DNA of 64,000 bases from Batillaria attramentaria. Lineage: Eukaryota; Mollusca; Gastropoda; Batillariidae. This document shows positions 31,071 through 50,297 of this stretch, one piece after another (within the stretch, counting starts at the first letter, position 1; every line of letters begins with the position of its first letter). Location of the stretch: contig JACVVK020000222.1 in assembly GCA_018292915.2 (NCBI GenBank), forward strand, positions 1-64,000, given 5' to 3'. Below the pieces are notes generated by a model. That model made no database searches. It was given only the letters and a program-made list of their open reading frames with translations, and was not told the DNA's origin. A program made the position numbers and the translations under genes.

Positions 31071-31237
31071 ATAATAATAATAATAGAATATTTATATAGC
31101 GTCTAACCTTATCTAAGCTCTAGGCGCTTTACATAAAATACATATTTATTCATATTAAGGCATTAAAAAAGAACAACTAACAAACAGATAAAAAAAAACA
31201 GATAAAAAAAAAACAAACAGATAAAACACTAATAAAA

Positions 31238-31240
<3 letters not shown>

Positions 31241-31273
<33 letters not shown>
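31241..31273. repeat. (CA)n microsatellite
   Basis: CA run inside the 3' UTR of the L2/CR1-type element. Confidence 0.95.
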
Positions 31274-31276
<3 letters not shown>

Positions 31277-31322
31277 CCCTGCGCACACGCACTCACACCA
31301 GCAGAACGACAACATGGCACGG

Positions 31323-34300
31323 CTATGAGAGGGTGAAGAGATGCGTTTTCAGTCGGGACCTGAAGGTTTCCTTGTTTGAACTGTTTCTGATTGTAAGAGG
31401 GAGCTGATTCCAAGTAACAGGGGCCTGGTAACGGAAGGAACGCTGACCGAATGATTTAGTTCTGCAGGAGGGAATCTGGAATGTGTAGGTGTCAGAGGAT
31501 GAACGCAGTTGTCGGGAGGGAGTGTAGATGTGAAGGAGATCAGAAAGGTATTGAGGGCCAGTGCCACTGACTGAACTGAAGCAGATTGATGAGACTTTGT
31601 AGCTGATTCTCTGTGGAATAGGAAGCCAGTGAAGACTTTGCAGTACAGGGGTAATGTGGTCAGACCTTGAAGCTCTACAAATCAGACGGGCAGCACTGTT
31701 CTGCACTTTCTGAAGACGATCCAGTAGAGCCTTTGGTGCACCAGACAACAAGGAGTTACAATAGTCAACTCTTGATAGCACAAGAGAACAAACAAGTGTT
31801 TTTGTGGCTTCTAAAGACAGACAGTGGCGGACAGAGCCGATGCGTCGAAGTTCCAGGTAAGCTCTTCTGCAGATGTTGTTGACATGTTGCTGCATGGACA
31901 GAGAACTCTCCAAAGTGACCCCAAGATTTCTGACAGACGGGGAGAAGTTGATATGTGTACCATTGATACACATGGATGTTGGTAGGTCAGAGTGTGTGGT
32001 TCTTTTAGAGACAACAAGCATTGCTTCTGTCTTGTCGTCATTGAGCTGTAGTTTGTTGAAATGCATCCATCGCTTGATGTCGCTAATGCACTCTTGCATG
32101 CGCCCGATGACACCGTCTAACTCATCTGCATAGCCAGAGTCATGGAGTTGTGTGTCATCAGCGTACATGTGGTAGGAAATGGAGTACTGCTGTATGACAT
32201 CCGACACTGGCTGTGTATAAAGAGTAAAGATCACAGGACCTAGTACAGATCCTTGAGGAACGCCAAACCTCAGTGGGGCGGGTTTTGACTGAAGGCCGTC
32301 AACGGAAACAGAGAGGGTACGATCAGACAGATAGGATTGAATCCAATCCAGAGCCGAGCCTCGAATGCCAAAGGTAGTCTCAAGACGGGACAGCAGAATG
32401 CTGTGGTCAATTGTGTCAAACGCTGCGGACAAGTCCAGCAGCGCTAGGACCGACAACTTCCCGTCGTCCAAGGCAGACATAAGGTCATTGACGACACGAA
32501 CAAGTGCTGTTTCCGTGCTGTGTCCGGGCTTGTAAGCAGACTGAAAAACATGAGACAGACTATTGGAATGCAAGTGCTCAAAGAGCTGCTGGAGGACAAT
32601 TTTTTCGATAATTTTAGATAAGAACGGAAGGTTGGAAACAGGGCGAAAGTTCTTTAAGCAGTTTGGGTCGAGAGATTGTTTCTTTAAGAGTGGTTTGATA
32701 ATGGCTGATTTGTACAGATTAGGGAACACTCCGGATGAGAGAGATTCATTGATGACGTGTGTCACTGTAGGTACAAGCTCATCAAGATATTCATATAGGA
32801 GTGAAGACGGCATGGGGTCAAGTTCGCAAGATTTTGGGACAGTCCCGCGCAACACCTTCAGCACAGTGTCTTCAGTAACTAGACTGAACGACGTCAGTGC
32901 AGAGCCAGTGAAGGGTTTGTCACCAATAGTGGGTTGTTGTACTGGCGTAGCATCGAGCTTATCGCGGATCTGGTCGACTTTGTTGCAAAAGAAGTCACAG
33001 AATTTCTGTGGAAGCTCAACAGGCGGAAACACAGACGGAAGTGGAGTACTCCTGGACTTGCCAAGTAAACCATTAGTTATGTTGTATAGCTGCTTGCATG
33101 TGGTGCTTGCTAGTATTTTGGAGTTGTAGAAGGTGGACTTAGCCTTTAAGACTATGTCAGTCACACACTTCTTGGCGGCACTGAAAATCTGCTTGTGGAC
33201 ATGTAGTCCTGAAGCCAACCACTGCCTCTCCGCCTGTCTCCGTGCCTGCTTGGCTTCACGCAGCTGTGGACCAACAAGACTATACCAGGGGGATGGAAGA
33301 CGGGAAGATACCTTGCAACGAGTAACAGGAGCATGCTTGTCAACAAGAGAACGAAGCACACTATCCAGACTCTCAGCCGTCTGATCAGGGTGATCATGAA
33401 GAGCCGACATGAGATCAGCCTTAAAAGCAAGCCTGTCTAAAGAACGAAAATTCCTTGCTTTTATGAACACTGATGATGGAGACGGCACTGGGATGGAAAA
33501 CTGAGTAACGAGACAGAAGTGGTCAGACGTCAGGGTATGGCTAATGGAGGTGGATGTAATAATGTTACTGTCATCCTGTCGGTGAATCACCCAGTCAAGT
33601 ATATGACCTTTTGTGTGTGTGGGTTCACTGACCGCTTGGACAAGATCGAAGGTGGACAGGATGTCGGTGATCTTGGCAGTAAGTGGATTCGTCGGGTTGT
33701 CATAGTGGACATTAAAATCACCGACTATGATTGGTATGCCCCGTAACATATTTACATGTTCCAGGAGGTCTTGGAACTGATCCGGAAAAATGGAGTCACT
33801 CTGCTGGTTCCGTTTGCTGGGAGGTGGACGGTACAAACAAAAGAAATGAACACGGTGTTGGGGGAGATCGAGAGACAGCTGAGTCAATTTAAACGAAGAA
33901 TGTTTGAATGAAAATGAGGACACTGACGACATGTGTGGGATAAAGGATTCCCTGATGATGAAGGCGATACCCCCACCACGTGTAGGGCGAGGGAAGGATT
34001 TGCACACATACCCAGGAGGGGTTAGGTCTCTTATTTTCGCCTCATCGCCGTTTGCCCTTAACCACGTCTCGGTCACAAAGAAAATGTCCACATTATTGTC
34101 TTGGATAGACTCGCAGATCTCTGTGCGTTTCTCTTTTGTGCCAACAGAGCGGGCATTAAACAGACAGACGGTCAGATCATCCGACGAAGTGCAGGTCGAC
34201 TGCGGGGAGATAGTCACCAAATTTTCTAAGTTAACAGGGGAGGGTACACTAGCCTTACTGCGTGATGGGGCACGATAGGAAACAATGACTGGAATAGACT

Positions 34301-34823
34301 GACCTTGTTTCCTGCGACCACCACGATACGGGCGTTTTCTAGTTCTCCTCCCACAACACTTAGAGAAATCTCTGGCGTGGATGTTGAGAGCTCGGAGCTG
34401 ACCACAAAAAGGCAACTGTGCTCCATTGCTTCTCAGTTCATGCAGCTGAGAACTGGTGTACTGGATCCGTCGATGCAAAGGGTTTCGAGAAACAGAAGTG
34501 GGGGAAGAAAAAGAAGGCGGACAAGAAGTAACAGAGGGTCCGTGATCGCTTGTACACGAAAGTAAGGGTGCATTGTCACTGTCAGACACAGACACACAGG
34601 CTGATACAGAAGTACTGGGCAGCTCAGAGGTACCCCACGTGAACACAGCTGTACTAGTGCAGGTGTGTTGAGCCAGTGGCCACACAGCCAAACAATGGTC
34701 GGACAAGCTTGACTGACCGTGAACTGCAGTCAACAAAAAACTCAGAAACAAACAAATCCAGACCGGTCGCAGTTCCTGTGGCAAAAGTGCATAAAAAGCA
34801 CACCAAAGTGACGGCCATGGCAT
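31323..34823 (-). CDS. Non-LTR retrotransposon ORF2 (endonuclease-reverse transcriptase)
   Basis: Coding part of the L2/CR1-type element, 1166 aa. The endonuclease nicks target DNA and the reverse transcriptase primes on the nick (target-primed reverse transcription). All recognisable catalytic motifs, including the endonuclease GDFN and SDH motifs and the RT YADD, are present. The ATG at 34823 is the first in the frame; the true N-terminus could differ. Confidence 0.92.
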   Translation of the reverse strand: MPWPSLWCAFYALLPQELRPVWICLFLSFLLTAVHGQSSLSDHCLAVWPLAQHTCTSTAVFTWGTSELPSTSVSACVSVSDSDNAPLLSCTSDHGPSVTSCPPSFSSPTSVSRNPLHRRIQYTSSQLHELRSNGAQLPFCGQLRALNIHARDFSKCCGRRTRKRPYRGGRRKQGQSIPVIVSYRAPSRSKASVPSPVNLENLVTISPQSTCTSSDDLTVCLFNARSVGTKEKRTEICESIQDNNVDIFFVTETWLRANGDEAKIRDLTPPGYVCKSFPRPTRGGGIAFIIRESFIPHMSSVSSFSFKHSSFKLTQLSLDLPQHRVHFFCLYRPPPSKRNQQSDSIFPDQFQDLLEHVNMLRGIPIIVGDFNVHYDNPTNPLTAKITDILSTFDLVQAVSEPTHTKGHILDWVIHRQDDSNIITSTSISHTLTSDHFCLVTQFSIPVPSPSSVFIKARNFRSLDRLAFKADLMSALHDHPDQTAESLDSVLRSLVDKHAPVTRCKVSSRLPSPWYSLVGPQLREAKQARRQAERQWLASGLHVHKQIFSAAKKCVTDIVLKAKSTFYNSKILASTTCKQLYNITNGLLGKSRSTPLPSVFPPVELPQKFCDFFCNKVDQIRDKLDATPVQQPTIGDKPFTGSALTSFSLVTEDTVLKVLRGTVPKSCELDPMPSSLLYEYLDELVPTVTHVINESLSSGVFPNLYKSAIIKPLLKKQSLDPNCLKNFRPVSNLPFLSKIIEKIVLQQLFEHLHSNSLSHVFQSAYKPGHSTETALVRVVNDLMSALDDGKLSVLALLDLSAAFDTIDHSILLSRLETTFGIRGSALDWIQSYLSDRTLSVSVDGLQSKPAPLRFGVPQGSVLGPVIFTLYTQPVSDVIQQYSISYHMYADDTQLHDSGYADELDGVIGRMQECISDIKRWMHFNKLQLNDDKTEAMLVVSKRTTHSDLPTSMCINGTHINFSPSVRNLGVTLESSLSMQQHVNNICRRAYLELRRIGSVRHCLSLEATKTLVCSLVLSRVDYCNSLLSGAPKALLDRLQKVQNSAARLICRASRSDHITPVLQSLHWLPIPQRISYKVSSICFSSVSGTGPQYLSDLLHIYTPSRQLRSSSDTYTFQIPSCRTKSFGQRSFRYQAPVTWNQLPLTIRNSSNKETFRSRLKTHLFTLS

Positions 34824-34924
34824 GACGAATCGACTGGTGCTAATTACACGTAAAAACAGGTAATTAAAATGATAAGAGAGACAAAAATCACCAGAGAGGT
34901 GTCACATCCAGCCTGTTGCTGTTG

Positions 34925-43054
<8,130 letters not shown>

Positions 43055-43080
43055 AATCTGTCAGGCTGTAAGACCATGAA

Positions 43081-44719
43081 TAATATATATTTTGTTCCTT
43101 CTATAAGATAACAGTATAACTTTATAAAGATAACAAATAAACTCTTCTGACATGTGAAGGGGTGCCTGCTCCTGCCTCTGTTCAGAATGGCTTTAGTCAC
43201 CGTGCTGTCTGTGTGTACGATGACCGTGCTGTCGGCCCAGAACCTCGCCCACCTCTGCACCCCCTGTACTGCACCGACTACCTCTTTGTAGTTGATGTGG
43301 AGGTCCTTGGCAGCCGGCATGTCTTCAGTAAACACTGAGTAACACCAGTCGCCAGCCCAAAAGGCACCACTAGCGGTGTTACAGGCGTCCACGTGTAGAT
43401 GATGAGTTTGCGCACAATTGTAATAAAGCACACCATTAAACGTTCTCATGAACGAAAGCCACCAATGCACATCTTTCTTGAACTCTGCGCTAAGTTTGAT
43501 TTTGTGATGCTGCTGCTGCAGAGGCCTAATCGCATCCAGAATGCGCCGCATGAAAAACTTTCCTCCGCGGACGCCCTGGCATGCCCAGTTTAGAAGGCCT
43601 GCGAGTCGCTGTAGTTGCCGCTTGCTAGCGCGCTTGCGCTGAGAGAACTCGCGGAGCTCCCTCTCCATCTTACTGAGCTTTTCCTGACCAAGCAAGAGAG
43701 TGCAGTCTTGGGTGTTAATGTCAATGCCTAGGAACGTGATGCGTTGGGTGGGACCCACAACTTTATTCCAGCTAATGTGAAAGCCCAACCTCCTCACTAG
43801 ACCAATCAAGCAGCGAAGCGCTGCACTGCACGCTTCATACGTCTCTGCTACGATCAAAAAATCGTCAATGTACACCACGACCCCTCTCAAGCCACGTCTG
43901 TGTAGACACCTGCGTATGGCCTGAGAGAGACGATGAAAGTGACTTGGTGCTAGCGTGGCACCAAAGGGAAGCCTAGTGTCAAACAAATAAGTTGCATGTT
44001 TCTCCCCTCCAAACTGCCACTTAAGTCCAGTTGCCTTGTAGTCTTCACAATGAATAGGTACAGAACGGTATGCCGCCTTAAGGTCTAGTTTTGCACACCA
44101 GTACCCCTGCTTAGCGATGCTGCAAGCGTCTGCTATGGTTTGGAACCGTTCACTATGGAGTGTGGCATAGTCGTTCATTGCACTGCCAAACGGCCGACTC
44201 CCGTCGTGAATAATACGCACTGTTTTGCCACTGTCATCTTTGGGAATAGCCGCGAGGGGGCTGACTATCACAGGCTTTTCTGATGCGATCACATAGTTAC
44301 CTTGCTCTATTTGAGAACGTAACTCTTTATCTACTGCTTCGTGATGCTCCAGAGCGGATTTGTGATTCCTAATCTCAGCTTGACGTAACCTCACACCCGG
44401 GTCAGTTATTCTGAAACCCAAGCATAAAAAACGGGAATAAAAATTACTTGGTGCACGCTGCGTTACTGCTGGCCTGACTGAATAAAGGTGAGCTGCTGAC
44501 TGAAAACGCAACGTGAGTACACTCACAACCTGGCCGCACAGGTGAATACAAAGAAAGCTGCACGTGTAAGTCGCCAACACCGGCGAGGTTGAACCCTGGT
44601 TCAACTCGCACAAACGTCACACATTTAAATATAATTTATCCTAAATTCCACATATTTTGTTCCTTCTATAAGATAACAGTATAACTTTATAAAGATAACA
44701 AATAAACTCTTCTGACATG
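43081..44719 (-). mobile_element. DIRS-like RT/RNase H fragment between direct repeats
   Basis: Minus-strand ORF (44613-43051) encodes a DIRS/Ngaro-style polymerase: PVIVSPLAAIPKDDSGK, RIIHDGSRPFGSAMND, AKLDLKAAYRSVPIH, LPFGATLAPSHFHR, catalytic VVYIDDFLIV, HISWNKVVGPTQRITFLG, then RNase H with LHVDACNTASGAFWAGDW and IVHTDSTVTKAIL. An identical 65-bp block, TTTTGTTCCTTCTATAAGAT through CTCTTCTGACATG, stands at both ends (43090-43154 and 44655-44719) in direct orientation. No gag or tyrosine recombinase is visible and the unit is only about 1.6 kb, so it is partial. Confidence 0.85.
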
Positions 44720-44758
44720 CTCTCTCTCTCTCTCTCTCTCTTGCGTTTTCCAAAGTTA

Positions 44759-44822
<64 letters not shown>
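44720..44822. repeat. (CT)n and (AT)n microsatellites
   Basis: CT run 44720-44741 immediately after the direct repeat, a short spacer, then about 31 AT units (44759-44822), the only long AT tract in the window. Confidence 0.95.
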
Positions 44823-44823
<1 letters not shown>

Positions 44824-44855
44824 ACTCTACCACTATTACAAGTCATGGTTTAAAT

Positions 44856-45031
44856 AGAGTTTTCACAATGAGGTGCCCCCGATTACGTAAAATACACCAC
44901 ACTCGTTTGCTGATTTCGACCGTAAAACTGCTCTATAAAACTCGCAGTTTTACGGCCGAAAACAACAAACTCGTGTTGTGGTGTATTCTTCCGTTATCGG
45001 GGGGGGGGGGGGGACCTCATTGTGAAAACTC
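44856..45031. mobile_element. MITE-like palindromic element, copy 2
   Basis: Termini GAGTTTTCACAATGAGGTGC and GGGACCTCATTGTGAAAACTC are inverted repeats. The interior pairs CTCGTTTGCTGATTTCGACC with its near complement around TTTTACGGCCGAAAAC. Partner of 1644-1800. Confidence 0.75.
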
Positions 45032-45090
45032 GAAAATTTGGGCTCCATGTCTTGTTAATACTTTTAGTTGATCACAGCTCTCAAGGAGTT

Positions 45091-45095
<5 letters not shown>

Positions 45096-45162
<67 letters not shown>
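45096..45162. repeat. (GT)n microsatellite
   Basis: GT run upstream of the CHST8-14-like gene. Confidence 0.95.
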
Positions 45163-45163
<1 letters not shown>

Positions 45164-45189
45164 TATATATGTGGTAACAGACAAGCAGA

Positions 45190-45560
45190 AGTTCCTTTTC
45201 ACTGCCCCAGATCTTCTCCAGCTCCAGTGGTGTTCCCTCCAGTTTTGGAGTGGAATCTAAGGACGGCTTGGAAGCTGGGGCAACGTTTCTCACTGGTAAT
45301 GATGAAGACGATGGCCTAATGCTGCTTTAGAATGGTTTTATCCCGCGTGTTTATGGCTCCGTGAAATGACCGCATTCCACGCTTTCTCGTCTGGAACTTG
45401 TCCGTTAATATCGGAAAGACATTTTGTTCGCCGTTGCCATACAGAACATAACGGACAGTTGTCACAATAGTCGTCTTAGGAACGCCGTAGCGCCTTTGTC
45501 GTTCAGACTTTGAAATATTCTTATACAATTATTATTATTATGTCAGTTATCGTAAAGAAA
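45190..45560 (+). repeat. Dispersed repeat family E, copy 3 (duplicated upstream flank)
   Basis: CCAGCTCCAGTGGTGTTCCC, GGCTTGGAAGCTGGGGC and GATGATGAAGACGATGG-like blocks match 28671-28830; CATAACGGACAGTTGTCACAATAG matches 29560-29582. No SINE F/A insertion interrupts this copy. Confidence 0.65.
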
Positions 45561-45685
45561 GCTGGTTTATCAAGGAATCGAGACGATTGAAATTTGCAAT
45601 TATCTACAAGTGAAGTTACTTCCTCTGAAATGTGGCAAACGCCAAGGTCCACCACACGTTCACAGTGCTAAGAAAAAGTACGAGT

Positions 45686-45815
45686 GGGAGGGGGGGGGGG
45701 GGGGGGGGGGGGAGTAACATCCTTTTCCACCATGTAAGGGTGATGTCAAAGACGGCACAACGAAAGACATGTCAGCACAAATAGTAGGCCCCAGTCGGGG
45801 TTCGAACAGTACCGG
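45686..45815 (-). mobile_element. SINE family A copy
   Basis: CCTTTTCCACCATGTAAGGG, TGATGTCAAAGACGG, GTCAGCACAAATAGTAGGCC and CAGTCGGGGTTCGAAC match the family in reverse orientation. It borders a poly-G run at 45691-45712. Confidence 0.8.
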
Positions 45816-46504
45816 GGGGAGGGGGGGGGGACATGAATAATAAATATGAATCAGTTAGTTTGTAATGTTTTGAAATGGTAGCACTTACAATAGAAGCAGA
45901 AGAACGCTACCCTGCATCTGACGTAGAAATCGGAAAAGAAGCGCTTGAAGGGAAACCCCAGCCGAGGTCAATGACGTCAACTATGTTGACATAGAATACG
46001 ATAGAGAGTTTCATGTTGGATAACGAAGCACTGAAATGACGTAATGTATCTTGCCATATGGAACACGAGTGATTTCATTCGTCAGGGCCCACAGATACGA
46101 AGAGCGGTAGTACCGAAGTCGGAGATAATCTTGACTAAGCTTACAATAAACGGTTAGTATGTGATGTATAAACAAAGAGCGAGCTGACGACTGATTTAAG
46201 GACTAAACATTAAAGCACGCTGATGACAGTCCCGGTGTAATTGGATTGAGACTAGAGCTAAGTCTCATACTAAAGTATAATCTGTTTCATGCATCTGGCT
46301 GGGGCTCGCAGTTCCGGTGATATACTGGCCGGACGATAACTGTCAGTGATGCCGTACGCTGTTTGCGCCATTTGGTACAAAGGCCTAAGCGTAGTGGATT
46401 GGATAGGCAGCTTGGCCCTTTTAGTGTATTATGGTAGAAGGATTGAGCACGATTTCACTACTAGTATTTACGGGTGAGTCATTAGCCAATCATTTCTCAG
46501 CATT
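45816..46504. other. Intergenic, no gene recognised
   Basis: Unique-looking sequence. No motif-bearing open frame. Confidence 0.5.
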
Positions 46505-46875
46505 TGTCTGATATGAGGCACATCTTCAACATCCGATGGCTAGAGAAGATCCTAAATGAAGAACTGTGGGAGCGAGCAGGACAGGAACCAGTGGTCAAGC
46601 AAATCCTGCGGAGGAAGTGGGGCTGGATTGGACACACCCTCAGGAAGCCAGCAGCCAGCACCACACGCCAAGCCCTGACATGGAACCCGCAGGGGAAAAG
46701 GAAGAGAGGCCGGCCTCGCAACAGCTGGAGGCGAGACACTGAGGCAGAGCTATGTAAGCAGGGGACCAACTGGACTGGAGTGGCAAGAGTAGCCCAGAAC
46801 AGAGTGCGATAGCGAAGGGTTGTCGATGACCTATGCTCCACGTGGAGCCATGGGCCTGAGTAAGTAAGTAATTAG
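46505..46875 (+). mobile_element. RTE-type LINE 3' fragment
   Basis: Plus-strand translation MRHIFNIRWLEKILNEELWE, GHTLRKPAASTTRQA and GKRKRGRPRNSWRRDTEAEL parallels the C-terminus of the element at 2711-5727. One stop (NRVR, stop, RRVVDDLCSTW) lies near the end. The 3' end is TAAGTAAGTAA, a short RTE-style tail. Heavily 5' truncated. Confidence 0.9.
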
Positions 46876-46907
46876 CCAATCAGCTGTCCGGAATTTCTCT
46901 GATTTTG

Positions 46908-47035
46908 AAATTATTATTATTATTATTGGGTATTACAGGAGCGCTTTACCCAATTTCTGTTCTAAGCGCCGCGAGTTGAAACTGAATCACATGCATTCTC
47001 TCGCACGCTGGACATCAACACATTACACGTGTGGA
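46908..47035 (-). mobile_element. SINE/LINE-tail family F, copy 2
   Basis: (ATT)n, then GAGCGCTTTACCCAATT and CTAAGCGCCGCGAGTTGAAA and GCATTCTCTCGCACGCTGGAC, as at 28836-29175. Confidence 0.65.
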
Positions 47036-47819
47036 AACGTAGAAAGTCAGAAAGCAACGAAGAAAACTTCCGTGTAATGGTAAAACACAGTAAATCCATG
47101 ACGTCATTTTCTTGAAAAAAGAAACATGATAATGTCTTTCATCGTGAAATCACCCCTTTTCCCATCAAATGACGTCATGCACTTACTGTGTGGTGCCACT
47201 GCACGGCAGAAAAGACTTACGTCGTTTTGGCAATATGTTGGTATCCACATTCCCCTAGCTTTTCACAATGATGATCCACTTGCTGTGGCACATTATCCTC
47301 TGCACTTGTAACAGCTCCGGCGCTGCTGGGAGAAAGAACCTGCACTAACTGCTTGCCTGAGGGCCAGGTGAAAACAGAAACATCGCTTAAGGATGGGGGA
47401 TACGTTGGATGAAAGTAAACAAACACGAATACCGTGCACGTGCTCCAAACTTCAAAAAGAGGTGGAAGGTCCCATGCACTTTCAATCATCGAAATCGGGC
47501 TGACACTCAACGCTAAAATGGCCGCATCAGTTGCCCATTTCTAGCGCTTCTCCTTTTTGCACAAGTATTCCACATCCTTAAAGCCTCTATGATCGTACCG
47601 CCGCTGTGATCAAATCTCTAATTTTTTTTTAAATTTTTTTTTTGCCAGATAGAAATGTTGCTTTATTTGGCCATTCGCAACCGTTTTCGTGACTTTGTGG
47701 CTTCAAATATGAGAGAAATACGGCTTTGTTTGAGCCTGCGTTCCGTTCCTGAACAGGCTGGGACTCGCCAAATATTCTGAAAATAGTCACCAAGCAGCGC
47801 TGTTTAGTTGGGTCTTCCG
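47036..47819. other. Intergenic, no gene recognised
   Basis: Short open frames only. T-rich run at 47620-47642. Confidence 0.5.
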
Positions 47820-48000
47820 TTCGCGACGAAATAACGTCGTCTGCTCAGTACGCAGTACATATCTACTTACGTAGAACAACATAGACGCCAACCCGAGTCA
47901 CCACAATGGTTTCAGATGCCATACAGTGTCCTAAGTAGACTGATTCCGATGCACGGATTAAGCGCTCTCGCTGAAAAGTTTCTCACAACGTTGTCTGACA
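47820..48000 (-). repeat. Dispersed repeat family D, copy 2 (reverse)
   Basis: AACGTCGTCTGCTCAGTACGC, CACCACAATGGTTTCAGATG and CTGATTCCGATGCACGGATT are reverse complements of blocks at 11088-11265 and 59360-59518. Confidence 0.7.
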
Positions 48001-48169
48001 AACGCATTGAGACTTTAAAAACCCAACTCATATCATATCCTAATCCTAATCTGGGCTGACAAATTGGCATGAGCTGTTTCAACACAAGTTCGACGCCTGC
48101 AAATTTACAGCACCCCATTTCTCGTATATAATGAAGGGAAAACGAACGAACCGTTCGTTACTGTGTCCC

Positions 48170-48181
48170 CCCCCCCCCCCC

Positions 48182-48240
<59 letters not shown>
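48170..48240. repeat. (C)n(CA)n microsatellite
   Basis: Poly-C followed by about 29 CA units. Confidence 0.95.
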
Positions 48241-48241
<1 letters not shown>

Positions 48242-48351
48242 ATCCCCCACCCTCCACTGGCTGGCAGAGCGTCGCTCCCTCATTTCAATTTAAGTCTGTG
48301 CGGTCACAGTTCAGGGCTCAGCCCCGGAGAAAAATCACGTACTCTCTTGTG

Positions 48352-48838
48352 CGCAGGAGGCGTAAGGACACAAATTGAGCGTGGGGTCATGTTTGGTGTT
48401 TATTTGAAGTACCCTGTTTGGCACGTGTGCTATGTAGTGATTTTCGTTGTCACGAGAAAGCGTGATTTTCGTGATTTTTGTGTTATGTAGGTCAAGGTGC
48501 ATGGCAGGCGGTCACAAAAAGAGGCAAGCTGCCAGTGAAGCTGGGGCGTTTTGCACAGAGGTGGGACACAAGTGAGGCAAGCGGATTTGTGTGAACTGCC
48601 TCTCTGGCCTAAAAAAAAAGTAGACGTGTATTAGTCCAGTGAGGCCTGAGCGGAAAGGAGACAGTCACATTTTTTTAAACCCCTGTCAGATGCGTGCCTT
48701 TGAATGGTCTGTTCGTGGCGGTAATTGTTTCTAGATTGAAGCATTTTTAGGGGTGACTATAGTGGCTGAGACTCATAGGCATATATAGGCATTTTGAGGC
48801 CCTTTGTATTTGTGTCCTTCGTCCTGCAAGCCTTTTCG
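48352..48838 (+). repeat. Dispersed repeat family H, copy 2
   Basis: Partner of 41900-42370, same orientation, overall similarity high by eye. In the equivalent of HKCGKRICANC this copy has a TGA in place of the TGT of the CGK cysteine. Confidence 0.7.
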
Positions 48839-48976
48839 TGCAGCACATAACGGCCGTCATGCACTGTAGCGATGTGTCTCGCTCAGTGACCAAAAGCAAA
48901 CTGAAGTCACCGCATACTCATGCGGTTGGGTTTTATAGTGGTCTCCGAAGTGCTGAAAACTCTGCAACTGTGACTG

Positions 48977-48978
<2 letters not shown>

Positions 48979-49037
<59 letters not shown>
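48979..49037. repeat. (GT)n microsatellite
   Basis: GT run following repeat family H. Confidence 0.95.
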
Positions 49038-49040
<3 letters not shown>

Positions 49041-49049
49041 AACACACTG

Positions 49050-49975
49050 TGGGCAGCGTTTTATTGAACAGTGCAGACCTTTAATACTTGTGGTCATCAC
49101 ACGTCCGTAACATGACATACTGTACGGTCTGTGAAATGAAGTGTTACAGTTACTCAGTGAAAGGACCTAAGCGCCATGGATTTGATCGGCAATTAGTCCC
49201 TTTTACCACTTGACGGTAGGGTGCGCGTAGAAAGTAAGTATATCAATATACCGCCACTTCAGGCTGTCAGCTGCTCTTCTGTAAATGCCGCATAAATTTT
49301 AGTAGTTTGTCTAGCTTTGTGGTTGTCGCAGGTGTTTGTGAAGTGAGTGATTGAGTGAGTGAGTGAGTTTTGGGGTTGAACGCTAAGCAAACAACTAAGT
49401 CTATTTCGCGACTACGTGTGCCTGCACTAGGTGAAAACAACATGTAACTTTGGACAAATGATGCAAACTGATCTACGAGGCAGTATCACGCCGTATAACC
49501 GGTTGTGAAAATAATCGCGCCGCAGGCTTGGTTGTGTTAGTTTCAATGCCGCGGCAAAAGCAAGTCGGTAGAAAGTCTTCATGAAATTAGCTCTGGCATC
49601 TTTCTGAGACATTACTTTCTTTTAAAAATTGCTTTTGTCACAGCGTGAGATGTCCATCCAACTCATGGCTGGCTTGTTTCCATATTCTGAAGGGTCAGCG
49701 TCCTCAACGGGATAGTTTTGTTCCATTCTCGTCCCTCATTCAGTGTAAGTGTTTACTTCGCGACATTACTGTAAAGAATCACGCGAACGAAAAAGCCTAT
49801 CTATGCAACCTGAATGATCTATTGCTTCTTCGTAACGTATGGACAAAGTTTTAGGACTGTAACTAGCCTAATTTCGACGCAGTTCGTAAATCAATGCGAG
49901 CACCCAAAGATGTGTCGGTTGTGCGCCGCGGGATCGGCTGGCTGTACTGACGCCGCGGCCTTTCTGTTTTCCGCG
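49050..49975. other. Intergenic, no gene recognised
   Basis: (GAGT)n-like run at 49340-49367. No motif-bearing open frame. Confidence 0.5.
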
Positions 49976-50059
49976 CCGGTTGTACGCCGCGGCAATTGTT
50001 TTATCTTTTAATGAAGATTTCCAAGATGTTAAGCGGTTTAGAGTGATTATTATGTTTCG

Positions 50060-50293
50060 GATGGAGCTTTCTGCGGACTTTGTCGACAGCTGTTACTTGG
50101 GTATCAGTTCCGAAGTCAGTATCCATGAAGAGCCGAGTGACGGACTCAAAATATCAACGCCAAATCGACCTTTTCGGCATATTCACTTGTGCCATGATTG
50201 TGGCAAAACATACACAAGAGAAAAGGTCTCGTTGAACATGCAGTGAAAGCATGGCTTCGGCCAAGACCCTCGCTACAAATGTCATGTGTTGGG

Positions 50294-50296
<3 letters not shown>
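50060..50296 (+). pseudogene. C2H2 zinc-finger relic
   Basis: An open frame ends with RPFRHIHLCHDCGKTYTREK, VSLNMQ, stop, then in the same frame KHGFGQDPRYKCHV before a (CA)n run. The CxxCGKTYTR core and the H-G-x-x-x-D-P-R-Y-K-C linker are typical of C2H2 fingers in BTB/lola-like proteins. The first zinc-binding His is replaced by Gln next to a stop and the second finger is cut by the microsatellite at 50298. A real exon using an unrecognised splice donor cannot be excluded. Confidence 0.4.

Positions 50297-50297
<1 letters not shown>

Larger units (their letters stand above)
31071..34900 (-). mobile_element. L2/CR1-type non-LTR retrotransposon with intact ORF2
   Basis: A single uninterrupted minus-strand frame, 34823-31323, encodes 1166 aa. 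A Cys/Arg-rich stretch lies near residues 150-175 (CCGRRTRKRPYRGG). The endonuclease follows: LFNARSVGTKEKR, FFVTETWL, PIIVGDFNVHYDN, HILDWVIHRQD and TSDHFCLV. The RT shows NFRPVSNLPFLSKIIEKIV, SAYKPGHSTETALVRVV, LLDLSAAFDTIDHS, GVPQGSVLGPVIFTLYT and the catalytic YHMYADDTQLHD. The C-terminus ends FRSRLKTHLFTLS. The 3' UTR contains AAAGCGCCTAGAG and ends in (ATT)n at 31071-31087. No stop or frameshift suggests a young copy. The element's 5' end and any ORF1 were not located; only about 100 bases separate its start codon from the stop of the neighbouring sulfotransferase gene. Confidence 0.93.
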
